Shown: one piece after another, positions 30,498 to 40,014 of the stretch
Layout: every line of letters starts with the position of its first letter
Position numbering within the stretch: position 1 is the first letter of the stretch
NCBI GenBank assembly: GCA_030445275.1
Contig: JAUCSE010000031.1
Location: 1 to 64,000 of the forward strand
DNA length: 64,000 bases
Source: Mucilaginibacter sp.
GTDB lineage: Bacteria > Bacteroidota > Bacteroidia > Sphingobacteriales > Sphingobacteriaceae
Direction of reading: 5' to 3'
Notes under the pieces: model-generated
The model's database searches: none
What the model saw: the letters and a program-made list of their open reading frames with translations, nothing else
Told to the model about the DNA's origin: nothing
Translations under genes and position numbers: made by a program

Positions 30498-31255
30498 TCC
30501 CGGTACTTATTATAGGTACGCTGGTAGTTGTTATATTAATTACTTGTTTGTTTTTTTTCGTGATCATTTATCAGCGAAGAATGATACAAAACCAGGTTGA
30601 ATTACGCACCTTGCACGATCAGCGGCAAGGTGATTTGATGAGCGCTGTTTTTGAAACACAGGAGAGCGAACGCAAACGCCTTGCCGAAGATCTGCATGAT
30701 AGCGTTGGGCAGGTGCTGTCGGCCATTAAACTGAACCTGCACCGGCTTGATAAAAATTGCATCAACGAAAGTACCCAGCCCCTGCTGCTGGATACCCGCC
30801 GGCTTATTGATGAAAGTATACAGGAAATACGCAACATTATTCACAACGTTTTACCACCCGTATTAACTGACTATGGCTTTCTGGTAGCCCTTGAAGCCCT
30901 GAGCCATAAAGTGGAGCAAGCCACCCGCATTAAGGTAAAATTTGATAAAAAAATAAGCGAACAGCGGTTTCCGCAGGAGGTTGAACTGGCGCTTTACCGC
31001 ATTGCCCAGGAACTTTTTGGCAATGCCATTAAACATTCTGATGCCTCTATCATCAACCTTTCAATAACCCAGCAGGCAGGTTTTATGATTATGGAGTTTA
31101 AGGATAACGGCGTGGGTTTCAAGCTAAACGAAGTTAAACAGGGCTTTGGCATCAAGAACCTGGAGAGCCGTGTGCAACTCATCAACGGCGAAATCAGCAT
31201 CCACAGCAAACCTCAAAATGGCACCTGCACAACTATAAAATTAAAAATGGCATAG
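30473..31255 (+). CDS. NarX/NarL-type sensor histidine kinase
   Basis: RKRLAEDLHDSVGQVLSAIKLNLHRLD (HisKA_3); ELFGNAIKHSDAS; GFGIKNLESRV. Confidence 0.9.
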   Translation: MQTTENNLIPVLIIGTLVVVILITCLFFFVIIYQRRMIQNQVELRTLHDQRQGDLMSAVFETQESERKRLAEDLHDSVGQVLSAIKLNLHRLDKNCINESTQPLLLDTRRLIDESIQEIRNIIHNVLPPVLTDYGFLVALEALSHKVEQATRIKVKFDKKISEQRFPQEVELALYRIAQELFGNAIKHSDASIINLSITQQAGFMIMEFKDNGVGFKLNEVKQGFGIKNLESRVQLINGEISIHSKPQNGTCTTIKLKMA

Positions 31256-31297
31256 TTTATATCTTTAAACTATATTTAGCCAACTATTTGTTATACA

Positions 31298-31954
31298 ATG
31301 GGCACAATTAAATTAGGCATTATAGATGATCATAAAATTTTCAGGAACGGGTTAAAAGCAACCTTAGAAGATTGTGAAGATTTTGACCTGATACTTGAAG
31401 CATCAAATGGCAAAGAGCTGGTGGGCCTGCTTACCACCAAGACCCCTGATGTATTATTAATGGATATAAAAATGCCCGAAATGGACGGCATTCAAACAGC
31501 AACTTATGTGCATGAGCATTACAAGCATATCAAGATACTGGCCCTATCCATGTTTAACGAGGATAAATATATTGTGGATATGATGAAGGCCGGGGCATCA
31601 GGCTACCTGCTTAAAAATGCGGAACCGGAGGAGATTACCGAGGCTATATCCACCGTTTATCACAAAGGTTTTTATTTTAACGAGCATCTTTCCATAACGC
31701 TTATTAAACAACTGGTTGTTAATGATCATGTAGATAATACGGCTCATAACAAGGCCGATTTGAATGAGCGCGAAATAGAGGTATTGAAACTGGTTTGCCA
31801 GGAATACTCGAACCAGGAAATAGCTGATAAAATTTTTCTGAGCGTACGCACTGTAGAAGGCTACCGTGCCCGTTTATTTGAAAAAACATGTTCAAAAAAC
31901 CTGGTGGGTTTGGTTATATACGCTATAAAGCGTGGTATAATCAGCGTATCTTAA
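31298..31954 (+). CDS. NarL/FixJ-family response regulator
   Basis: Receiver (VLLMDIKMPEMDGI) plus LuxR HTH (LNEREIEVLKLVCQEYSNQEIADKIFLSVRTVEGYRARL). Confidence 0.95.
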   Translation: MGTIKLGIIDDHKIFRNGLKATLEDCEDFDLILEASNGKELVGLLTTKTPDVLLMDIKMPEMDGIQTATYVHEHYKHIKILALSMFNEDKYIVDMMKAGASGYLLKNAEPEEITEAISTVYHKGFYFNEHLSITLIKQLVVNDHVDNTAHNKADLNEREIEVLKLVCQEYSNQEIADKIFLSVRTVEGYRARLFEKTCSKNLVGLVIYAIKRGIISVS

Positions 31955-31966
31955 TTTGTTGACCCC

Positions 31967-32860
31967 TCAGGCTGATTGTCTTTTATCGCCAACCAGGTTA
32001 CGCATAAATCTTTTACGGTAATTGAGCGGACTCAAATTCATTTTGGCCTTAAACATTTTGTAAAAATGCGATACATCACCAAAACCACTTTCGAACGATA
32101 TCTCGGATATAGGCTTATCGGTTTGCACCAGTTGTTGTATGGCGTAATTTAACCGGTACTCAATAATGGTTTCCATAAACGTTTTGCGGGTTACTTTTTT
32201 AAAGTATTTACAAAACGCATTGGTGGTCATGTTAGCTATACTCGCGGCGGCATCCAACGAAACCTGTTTCCTGAAATTTTCAACAAGATAAGCCAATACC
32301 GGGTTTATACGCTCGCGCTCGGTTAGGGTACGTTCGGCAATTATCCGGTGCTGATCAAGCAGTATATACTCATCTGATGATGCCATACGCTCCAATACCT
32401 CCAACAGGCATATCAGTATCCTGAAGTTACTTTTTTCTTCAACAAGCTCTAATAACAGTTTACTTACTTCGGCCTGGGTATCTGAGTGAAATAAAATCCC
32501 GCTGCCGCTTTTTTGAAAAAGCTGCTTAATATGCTGTAATTCAAATTTATTGAAAAACTCATCGCCCAAAAAAGCATCATTAAACTGAATAACAATGGCG
32601 CTGGCATCGGCAGGCATTACTTCGCCTGGCTCCAGTTTCCAACAGTGCGGCAGGTTTGGTCCAAGCAATACCAGATCGCCTGAAACAAAATCCTCCATAT
32701 GGCTGCCAACATACCGTTTACCGCTACCTTTTATAACGCACGTTAGTTCATATTCATCATGAAAATGGTAAGGGGCATCAAATGCCAGTTTATCAAATTT
32801 CCTGACAAGGAATGATTGACTGTTTGCGGGTTGAAGTACTTCGTACGAGGCCTTGATCAT
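31967..32860 (-). CDS. AraC-family regulator with N-terminal cupin-like domain
   Basis: FHDEYELTCVIKGSG cupin; AASIANMTTNAFCKYFKKVTRKTF...ISEISFESGFGDVSHFYKMFK AraC HTH. Confidence 0.93.
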   Translation of the reverse strand: MIKASYEVLQPANSQSFLVRKFDKLAFDAPYHFHDEYELTCVIKGSGKRYVGSHMEDFVSGDLVLLGPNLPHCWKLEPGEVMPADASAIVIQFNDAFLGDEFFNKFELQHIKQLFQKSGSGILFHSDTQAEVSKLLLELVEEKSNFRILICLLEVLERMASSDEYILLDQHRIIAERTLTERERINPVLAYLVENFRKQVSLDAAASIANMTTNAFCKYFKKVTRKTFMETIIEYRLNYAIQQLVQTDKPISEISFESGFGDVSHFYKMFKAKMNLSPLNYRKRFMRNLVGDKRQSA

Positions 32861-32987
32861 TGCATATATTAATATAAAAAATAAATATAAGTTAAATATA
32901 AGATAAAATACCCCATAAATATGCCACTCATACTATTTTTTTTATTTTAAAGATAAGCTTCCTTTAAAAAATAAACCAAAAAAAATT

Positions 32988-33809
32988 ATGAATACGCAGT
33001 CACCCTATTTGCCTGAGTTAGATAGTTTTAAAAAATTGCCTGAAGAAGTCATTCAGGAGTTCGGCCAGAAGGGGCATACACTTATTAAAAATGTGCTTTC
33101 AAAGCATGAAATAGAGGCCTACAGACCTGTAATTGTGGATGCGACGAACAGATACAATACCGAAAAACGCAAGCTACAGGAAAGGGATACTTATGGTAAA
33201 GCTTTTTTGCAGATCATGAATTTATGGCGGGTTGATACCGATAGTAAAAAGTTTGTTACATCCAGGCGTTTGGCAAAAATAGCTGCCGATTTAATGGGGG
33301 TTAAAAATGTAAGACTGTATCATGACCAGGCCTTGTTTAAAGAACCAGGCGGAGGTCCTACACCATGGCATCAGGATCAATACTACTGGCCAATTGACAC
33401 CAACAACACCGTAACCATGTGGATGCCCCTGGTTGATATTGATGTGGAGATGGGTATGCTCACCTTCGCCTCAGGATCATACGTTAACGGGGCGATTTTT
33501 AACCATGAGATTTCTGATGAGTCTGAAACCTTATTTGATGATTATGTGAAGGAAAAACAGTTTGCCATTAGCAGGGCTAAAACCATGAAAGCCGGCGATG
33601 CCACCTGGCACCGTGGTTTTACCATACATAACGCCCCCGGTAATAACTCCGATAAAATGCGCGAGGTGATGACCATTATTTATGTGGCCGATGGCGCCCG
33701 TATTACACCCCACAAAAACGAATGGCAAAAGAACGACCATGAAAAATGGCTAATGGGTAAACCCATTGGCGGGCTTATTGATTCGGAGTTGAATCCGAGG
33801 TTGCTGTGA
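32988..33809 (+). CDS. Phytanoyl-CoA dioxygenase (PhyH)-family protein
   Basis: PTPWHQDQYYWPID (HxD) and WHRGFTIHNAPGNNS Fe/2OG motifs. Confidence 0.92.
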   Translation: MNTQSPYLPELDSFKKLPEEVIQEFGQKGHTLIKNVLSKHEIEAYRPVIVDATNRYNTEKRKLQERDTYGKAFLQIMNLWRVDTDSKKFVTSRRLAKIAADLMGVKNVRLYHDQALFKEPGGGPTPWHQDQYYWPIDTNNTVTMWMPLVDIDVEMGMLTFASGSYVNGAIFNHEISDESETLFDDYVKEKQFAISRAKTMKAGDATWHRGFTIHNAPGNNSDKMREVMTIIYVADGARITPHKNEWQKNDHEKWLMGKPIGGLIDSELNPRLL

Positions 33810-33812
33810 TTG

Positions 33813-33934
33813 TTGTCTGAACCGGGATTTCAAGAATTAAGGGATTAACATGATTTTTCTTAAATAATAAAGAACTCGGGCAATCCCTTAATCCTTGAAA
33901 TCCCGGTTCAGACAAAAAATCCCGGTTCAGACAA
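33813..33934. repeat. gtctgaaccgggatttcaag..ttaagggatta palindrome plus third half-copy between convergent genes
   Basis: ttgtctgaaccgggatttcaagaattaagggatta opposed by aatcccttaatccttgaaatcccggttcagacaa, then aaaatcccggttcagacaa again. Confidence 0.85.
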
Positions 33935-33937
33935 CGG

Positions 33938-34930
33938 TTATGCAGCCATCCAAATGGCATCAATAAACCATTTTTTGGTGTCAAAAAACTGGCCGACCGG
34001 CACAAAACCAGCATTTATAGCTATCTGATCGGTTTGCATAATGGTGAACTTCTGGGAAATCTCCATGTAAATGTATTCGTCTTTTAAAAACGATATGGTT
34101 TCCTTGCCATTGATGGTTACCTGCTGGTCTTGCAAACTGATGAGATAGCTTTTGCATGCACCAGATTCAGGATCATAGGTAGGATAATGGTCAAACTTGC
34201 TGATATCAAAATTTGAGTTCAGCTCCCTGTTAATGCGCTCCAACAGGTTCAAGTTAAATCTTTTGGTAATGCCTCCTTTATCGTTATAAGCAGCCAGCAC
34301 AATTTTCGGATCTTTCTTAAGGTCCATACCAATCAGCGCCATATCCCCCTCAGACAGGTGCTTGCGCAGTTCGCGGCAAAACTCAATGGCATCGTTTACA
34401 GGCATGTTGCCAATGTTCGATCCTAAGAATAACACCACTTTACGCTTTGATGAAATCGACGCAGCTTTTGTAAGCATGTCAAAGTACTCGCCGTTAAGGC
34501 CGGTAATTTTGATGCCAGGCAAGGTAACAGGCAATGATATATTGAGGTATGATATTACATTTTCAGAAATATCAATAGGCAGATAAGTAAAATCGGCCTT
34601 TTTCTCAAGCAGGTACTTAAGCAGGTAGGTTGATTTGGTGGCATCACCCGCACCCAGTTCAATCAGGTCAAAAGCATCCCCATCAGCAATAATAGCCTCG
34701 CCAAGCTCTGCCGTTTTTTCCGAAAATATTTCCAGTTCACAATCGGTTGGATAATATTCAGGACTGTTCATCAGCTCCTGGAAAAGTTTATCGCCATTGG
34801 CATCATAAAAATATTTTGAATTTAAACGCTTAGGGGTTGATCTTAACCCGGCTATAACATCATTATAAAACAGGTCGTTCTTTGCTTTTAATGAGTCGTT
34901 CAATTCCGTTTGTGCTAAGGTTGAGTCCAT
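33938..34930 (-). CDS. egtD: L-histidine N-alpha-methyltransferase EgtD
   Basis: PKRLNSKYFYDANGDKLFQELMNSPEYYPTDCE; DLIELGAGDATKSTYLL; VVLFLGSNIGNMP. Confidence 0.93.
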   Translation of the reverse strand: MDSTLAQTELNDSLKAKNDLFYNDVIAGLRSTPKRLNSKYFYDANGDKLFQELMNSPEYYPTDCELEIFSEKTAELGEAIIADGDAFDLIELGAGDATKSTYLLKYLLEKKADFTYLPIDISENVISYLNISLPVTLPGIKITGLNGEYFDMLTKAASISSKRKVVLFLGSNIGNMPVNDAIEFCRELRKHLSEGDMALIGMDLKKDPKIVLAAYNDKGGITKRFNLNLLERINRELNSNFDISKFDHYPTYDPESGACKSYLISLQDQQVTINGKETISFLKDEYIYMEISQKFTIMQTDQIAINAGFVPVGQFFDTKKWFIDAIWMAA

Positions 34931-34953
34931 GTCTTCCTAAATATTTGTTGCAA

Positions 34954-36102
34954 TTACCTTGCAAGCCTTATGCCAGTAAATTGCCAGCGTAAATTTGTCT
35001 GAAAAAAATTGCGGTAAGTAATACGGCTATGCCCCGGCGATGTAGCCTCTGACGCGCCGCGCAGTACCTTTTGATTTACCATGAATTTGCCATTATACTC
35101 GCCAATAGCGCCCGGCGCCTTGGCAAAGCCCGGATAAGGCAGGTACGAGCTTTCTGTCCACTCCCAGCTTTTGCCCCAGCTAAACTTTGTTGCGGCAGCC
35201 TCCCACTCAAACTCGGTAGGCAACCGGAGGCCCTTCCATGAGGCATAGGCATAAGCCTCAAAATAACTGATATGGCATACCGGATTATTTAAATGAAGCG
35301 GCTCCAGGCCATGAAAAGTATAGTTGTTCCATTCGCCATCAATTAAATGCCAGTAAAGCGGCGCCTCTACCTGGTTGGTTTTAACCCAGTCCCAGCCTTC
35401 GGCATGCCAGTGGCGAAAATCATGATAACCACCGCTGTTTATAAATTCCAGGTATTCGGCATTGGTAACCAGATTCGGGCTTATTTCATAGGCATTTAAA
35501 TACACCTTATGGCGATTAAGCTCATTATCAAAACAAAAGCCTTCGCCCTCAAAACCTACCTCATAAACCCCTTCATTCACCTTAATAAACTCCGGATCTA
35601 CCGCTTGCACCTTTGTCGACACATAGCTTGTGGAATATGCCGGAAACAGGGGATTATGCCCTAAAATGTATTTGATATCGGTTAATAAAAGCTCCTGGTG
35701 TTGTTCTTCGTGGTTAAAGCCCAGAATGATGAGTTCCTTAACATCATCGGCAGGTTCCGCACTCAGAAACTTTTCCATAGCCTCATCAACATATGCCCGG
35801 TACTGATAAATATCATTAACGGTTGGTCTGCTTAAATTCCCCCTGTCTGTACGGATCACGCGGTTGCCAACGGTTTCGTAATAACTGTTAAATACGTAAT
35901 TGTAGTTTGAATTAAACTCCTCATAGCCCATAAAATAGGGTTTCAGGATAAAAGTTTCGAAAAACCAGGTGGTGTGCCCGATATGCCATTTAGGCGGACT
36001 AACATCAACCACAGGCTGTACCACGTAGTCTTCTGTTTGCAAAGGGCTGCAAATGTACTCCGTACGCTGGCGAACTTTTTTATAACGATCAACTAAATTC
36101 AT
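34954..36102 (-). CDS. egtB: Ergothioneine biosynthesis sulfoxide synthase EgtB
   Basis: WHIGHTTWFFETFIL; GFNHEEQHQELLLTDIKYI iron ligands; FGE-sulfatase fold C-terminus (RLPTEFEWEAAATKFSWGKSWEWTESSY). Confidence 0.95.
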   Translation of the reverse strand: MNLVDRYKKVRQRTEYICSPLQTEDYVVQPVVDVSPPKWHIGHTTWFFETFILKPYFMGYEEFNSNYNYVFNSYYETVGNRVIRTDRGNLSRPTVNDIYQYRAYVDEAMEKFLSAEPADDVKELIILGFNHEEQHQELLLTDIKYILGHNPLFPAYSTSYVSTKVQAVDPEFIKVNEGVYEVGFEGEGFCFDNELNRHKVYLNAYEISPNLVTNAEYLEFINSGGYHDFRHWHAEGWDWVKTNQVEAPLYWHLIDGEWNNYTFHGLEPLHLNNPVCHISYFEAYAYASWKGLRLPTEFEWEAAATKFSWGKSWEWTESSYLPYPGFAKAPGAIGEYNGKFMVNQKVLRGASEATSPGHSRITYRNFFQTNLRWQFTGIRLAR

Positions 36103-36106
36103 GAAA

Positions 36107-37678
36107 CTACTTACTATTCAAATACCGTTTGAGGCTTGAAATTGTTTTAATATTTAAGCTTTTTGCCTGCTGCTCCCGCATCATTAAAGCATAGGCATTA
36201 TTAAACCCAATGGGTTTTAACCACTTTATCTGGTATCTTTTTTTAAACTCCTGCTGCACATAATTGTAAGTGCTGTCCTTATTTTTTGTTACCTCCGTAA
36301 TGATTTTTGGCGATGCCTGTAATATGGCCAGCAAGCCAGTACCTGTGTATTCCGGATAAAAATCAATCTGATCATTTGTCAAGGCATCAAAGCAAATTTT
36401 GGTACCTCCTAAGCCCGTTTTTGTTGATACATTATAATTGGTATATCCCTTTATCAGCATGCTGTATATGTTGGCCAGTATATATTGCTCGCCAAATATT
36501 TTTGAGCCAATACGCACTATCCCTCCATTCCCTTCACGCGATGTTTTCCAAAGCTTATGTACTACCAAAAAATCTTTGGCCACACGTTCCGGGCTTTGGT
36601 GAAGATAATCAGTACGGTAATTTAAATCGGTCATCACGGAATCATTTATTTTACCGGAGAGCAGATTTAGTGTTTTTTCGAGCTCAGGGAATTTCCGGAG
36701 CGCATCTTCGCGCACGATAGGCGCTGCATAATAGGGTGGGAATATACCTTTATCGTCATCCAAAACAACCAAACCGTATGCCTTCAAACGCCCATCGGTT
36801 GAGTAGCCGCTGATCACATCCAGTTGTTTTTCATAAGCCGCTTTATACATCACCGCATCGCTGATCACAATGGTGTGGATCTTTAGTCCGTATTTGCTCT
36901 CCAAACCCAGGTTGCCATCCTGCCGGCCCATAAACTCGGGCGTAAAGCCTGCGGTAAGTTTACCACCATAAGCCGATGGAATAAAATAAAGGGACGACAG
37001 TAAAAAAAGCAAAACTGGTAAAGCATAAGCTACACGTCTGACTTTTTTAAAGTTGAGTTTTTGTATCAGCGATAGCAGAAAATCAAAAATAATAGCCAGC
37101 AACGCGGCCGGAATAGCCCCAGCCAGTATCATGTTGGTATTGTTAAGCGATATACCACCGAATATAAACTCGCCCAGGCCACCTGCGGCTATGTATGATG
37201 CCAGTGTTGCTACACCAACATTGATCACCGTAGCGGTACGGATACCGGCCAAAATCACGGGCATAGCCAGGGGCAGCTCCACCTTGAACAATATTTGCCA
37301 CTTACTCATACCCATAGCCACGGCGGCCTCCTTCACCGATGCATCAACACCGGTAATACCTGTATAGGTATTGCGGATGATGGGGAGCAGCGCGTACAGC
37401 AGCAGAGCAACAATAGCGGGCTTAGCGCCAATACCTAATATGGGTATCATAAAACCAAGCAGGGCAATACTTGGTATGGTTTGCAATATACCGGCAACAC
37501 CCAAAACCGACCCTGATAGTTTTTTTTTACGGGCGATGAAAATACCCAGCGGCAAACCAATAAGTACCGCAATAAAAAGCGATATAAAGGTAAGCCCTAT
37601 ATGCTGCAGGGTTTGTACGGCAAGCTTATCTGATTGCTGCTGCATAAACTCCAACAAGGTTTGCTGACGCTCATTCAT
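36107..37678 (-). CDS. Fused ABC permease / substrate-binding protein of the OpuC/EgtU type, binding domain in permuted order
   Basis: N-terminal BPD_transp_1 permease (VKEAAVAMGMSKWQILFKVELPLAMPVILAGIRTATV); then STDGRL...DDDKGIFPPYYAAP before VRIGSKIFGEQYIL...IDFYPEYTGTG. Confidence 0.9.
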   Translation of the reverse strand: MNERQQTLLEFMQQQSDKLAVQTLQHIGLTFISLFIAVLIGLPLGIFIARKKKLSGSVLGVAGILQTIPSIALLGFMIPILGIGAKPAIVALLLYALLPIIRNTYTGITGVDASVKEAAVAMGMSKWQILFKVELPLAMPVILAGIRTATVINVGVATLASYIAAGGLGEFIFGGISLNNTNMILAGAIPAALLAIIFDFLLSLIQKLNFKKVRRVAYALPVLLFLLSSLYFIPSAYGGKLTAGFTPEFMGRQDGNLGLESKYGLKIHTIVISDAVMYKAAYEKQLDVISGYSTDGRLKAYGLVVLDDDKGIFPPYYAAPIVREDALRKFPELEKTLNLLSGKINDSVMTDLNYRTDYLHQSPERVAKDFLVVHKLWKTSREGNGGIVRIGSKIFGEQYILANIYSMLIKGYTNYNVSTKTGLGGTKICFDALTNDQIDFYPEYTGTGLLAILQASPKIITEVTKNKDSTYNYVQQEFKKRYQIKWLKPIGFNNAYALMMREQQAKSLNIKTISSLKRYLNSK

Positions 37679-38628
37679 GCCTGTTTGTTTTTATATTGAT
37701 TAAAAGCCGACATGAGCTGCTCAAAACCAATGGTTTTTATTTCGTTTTGCTCATTCCTGATATCAATAGTTTCGGCATTATGAAAGCGGAGCAGCTCCAA
37801 AGCCGACCATATATCGGTATTTGCCGGTAGGGCATGAGCCTTATCTTTTTGATGATCTGGCAGCAAGGGCCACAGATCTATGAGTTTGATGGCCTTAAAT
37901 TCCAATTGCAAACGCTGATCCTCTAAAAAATCTTTCACAAACTTATTGGCGGGTTTAAACAACAGATCGGCAGGGGTGCCTGATTGTATGATCGTGCCTT
38001 TATCCATAAGGCATATCCTGTTACCCAGTTCAAAGGCTTCCTGCACATCGTGGGTAACCATGATAATGGTTTTCCGTGTCAGCTCATCCAACGCTTTAAA
38101 CTCCTTTTGAATATTGGCCCGGGTAACATTATCCAATGCGCCAAAAGGTTCGTCCATCAACAAAACCGGCGGATCAGATACCAATGCCCTCGCCAAACCA
38201 ATCCGCTGCTGCTGGCCACCACTTAATTCATTGGGATAAACGTGCAGGTAATCGGCGGTCAGATGCAGCTTTTCCATCAGTTCGGCCGTGCGATTTTCGG
38301 TTTTCTTTTTATCCCATTTTAGTAGATTGGGTACAATGGCAATGTTTTCGGCTACTGTATAATGCGGAAACAGACCATTGTTTTGCAATACATAACCAAT
38401 GCTTCGCCGCAAGGTTTCAGGTTGCTCATCAGCAATATTTTTACCGTTAATGAAAATATTACCGCTGGTGGGTTCTATCAACCGGTTTATCATTTTAAGC
38501 GTTGTGGTTTTGCCGCAACCGCTGGTACCCAGCAATATCAGGTTTTCCTGCTCCTGAACCTCAAACGAGATCGAATCAACCGCCTTAGTTTTACCAAAAT
38601 GTTTGCTTACACTATCAACCTTTATCAT
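37675..38628 (-). CDS. ABC transporter ATP-binding protein (OpuBA/EgtV-type)
   Basis: LLGTSGCGKTTTLKMIN Walker A; LSGGQQQRIGLARAL signature; LLMDEPFGALD Walker B; CBS-like C-terminal tail. Confidence 0.93.
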   Translation of the reverse strand: MIKVDSVSKHFGKTKAVDSISFEVQEQENLILLGTSGCGKTTTLKMINRLIEPTSGNIFINGKNIADEQPETLRRSIGYVLQNNGLFPHYTVAENIAIVPNLLKWDKKKTENRTAELMEKLHLTADYLHVYPNELSGGQQQRIGLARALVSDPPVLLMDEPFGALDNVTRANIQKEFKALDELTRKTIIMVTHDVQEAFELGNRICLMDKGTIIQSGTPADLLFKPANKFVKDFLEDQRLQLEFKAIKLIDLWPLLPDHQKDKAHALPANTDIWSALELLRFHNAETIDIRNEQNEIKTIGFEQLMSAFNQYKNKQA

Positions 38629-40013
38629 TAATCCTCCAGGGTCATAAACAGGTTATTCAATGATTCGGAATACAGCGGATGCGCAAATACACAATACCGT
38701 ATTCGATCATAAGTAATGCCGCCCTCCATGGCCATTTGTAGTACGGTCATGATTTCGCCACCTTCGGGACCTAACACGGCCACGCCCAATATCTTTTTGG
38801 TTTTTATATCAACAATAGCCTTCATAAATCCACGGGTATCTCCGGTTTCAATAGCCCTGGCCACGTGTGCCATGGGCAATTTCGCAACCTTGTAATTCAG
38901 ACCCTTTTCCTTAGCTTCTGTTTCGCTGATCCCTATCCTGCCCAGTTGCGGGTCGGTGAACATACAATAGGGCACAGGTCTATCGTTTATATTCAGGTTT
39001 TGCTTTTCGATCAGGTTACGATAAACAATGGTATAATCGTTATAAGAAATATGCGTAAACGCCGGACCGCCTTTTACATCGCCTAAAGCATAGATACCAG
39101 GGGCAGTAGTTTCCAACTTATCGTTTACTTTAATATTCCCCTTTTCATCGGTATCGATGCCTGCTATTGGCAGGTTCAGTGCTTCAGTTTGTGGGGTGCG
39201 ACCAACCGCGACCAATACATGCGAGCATTTGATCTTTTTTTCTTCGCCATTGGCTGATACGGTAACTGTTATTTTTCCACCTGTATTCTGCTTAAATTTA
39301 GTGGGCTTAGCATTGGCGTGTATTGTTATCTTCTCTGCTTCCAATATCTTCAGCATTTCGGCAGAGATATCTTCGTCCTCATGAAATACTATCCGCGATG
39401 ATTTTTCCAATATGGTAACCTTACTGCCAAACCTGCGGAACATTTGCCCAAACTCCAGTCCGATGTAATTGCCACCCAGCACCAGTAAGTGTTCGGGGAC
39501 ATAGTCAAGGTCAAGTATGGTGGTTGAGTTAAGGTAGTCAATATCACTTAACCCTTCAATTTCAGGAATAAAGGGTTTTGCACCGGGGTTTAAAAATATA
39601 AGATCGGCTTGTAATACCTGTTTTTTGCCATCGTTAAGATTTACTGAAATAGTTTTATCGCCGGTAAAAGTAGCTTCGCCAAACAGTACATCCAGATTCT
39701 TTGTTTTTTCGGCCGCGTGTAAACCACCGTTTCTTGACCGCAGCACAATCTCGTCCTTACGCTTTTTTATTTGCGGCATATTTACCGAGAAACGTTTAAC
39801 AGGCACGCCTAATTCACTGCTTTTACCAGCCATATAAGCGGCCTTTGCCGATGCCACCCAGGTTTTGGTAGGTGTACAACCATCATTTACACAGGTACCG
39901 CCATAAAACCGTTTTTCAATGATCACGGTTTTTTTACCTGCCATCGCTAGCTTTTTGGCCAGCGGAGCGCCGGCCTGACCGGCACCTATGATAATGGCAT
40001 CGTATTTTTTCAT
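38628..40013 (-). CDS. FAD-dependent pyridine nucleotide-disulfide oxidoreductase, mercuric-reductase/Lpd-like
   Basis: IIIGAGQAGAPLAKKLA; redox motif GGTCVNDGCTPTK; LVLGGNYIGLEFGQMFRRFG; YALGDVKGGPAFTH. Confidence 0.93.
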   Translation of the reverse strand: MKKYDAIIIGAGQAGAPLAKKLAMAGKKTVIIEKRFYGGTCVNDGCTPTKTWVASAKAAYMAGKSSELGVPVKRFSVNMPQIKKRKDEIVLRSRNGGLHAAEKTKNLDVLFGEATFTGDKTISVNLNDGKKQVLQADLIFLNPGAKPFIPEIEGLSDIDYLNSTTILDLDYVPEHLLVLGGNYIGLEFGQMFRRFGSKVTILEKSSRIVFHEDEDISAEMLKILEAEKITIHANAKPTKFKQNTGGKITVTVSANGEEKKIKCSHVLVAVGRTPQTEALNLPIAGIDTDEKGNIKVNDKLETTAPGIYALGDVKGGPAFTHISYNDYTIVYRNLIEKQNLNINDRPVPYCMFTDPQLGRIGISETEAKEKGLNYKVAKLPMAHVARAIETGDTRGFMKAIVDIKTKKILGVAVLGPEGGEIMTVLQMAMEGGITYDRIRYCVFAHPLYSESLNNLFMTLED

Positions 40014-40014
40014 A

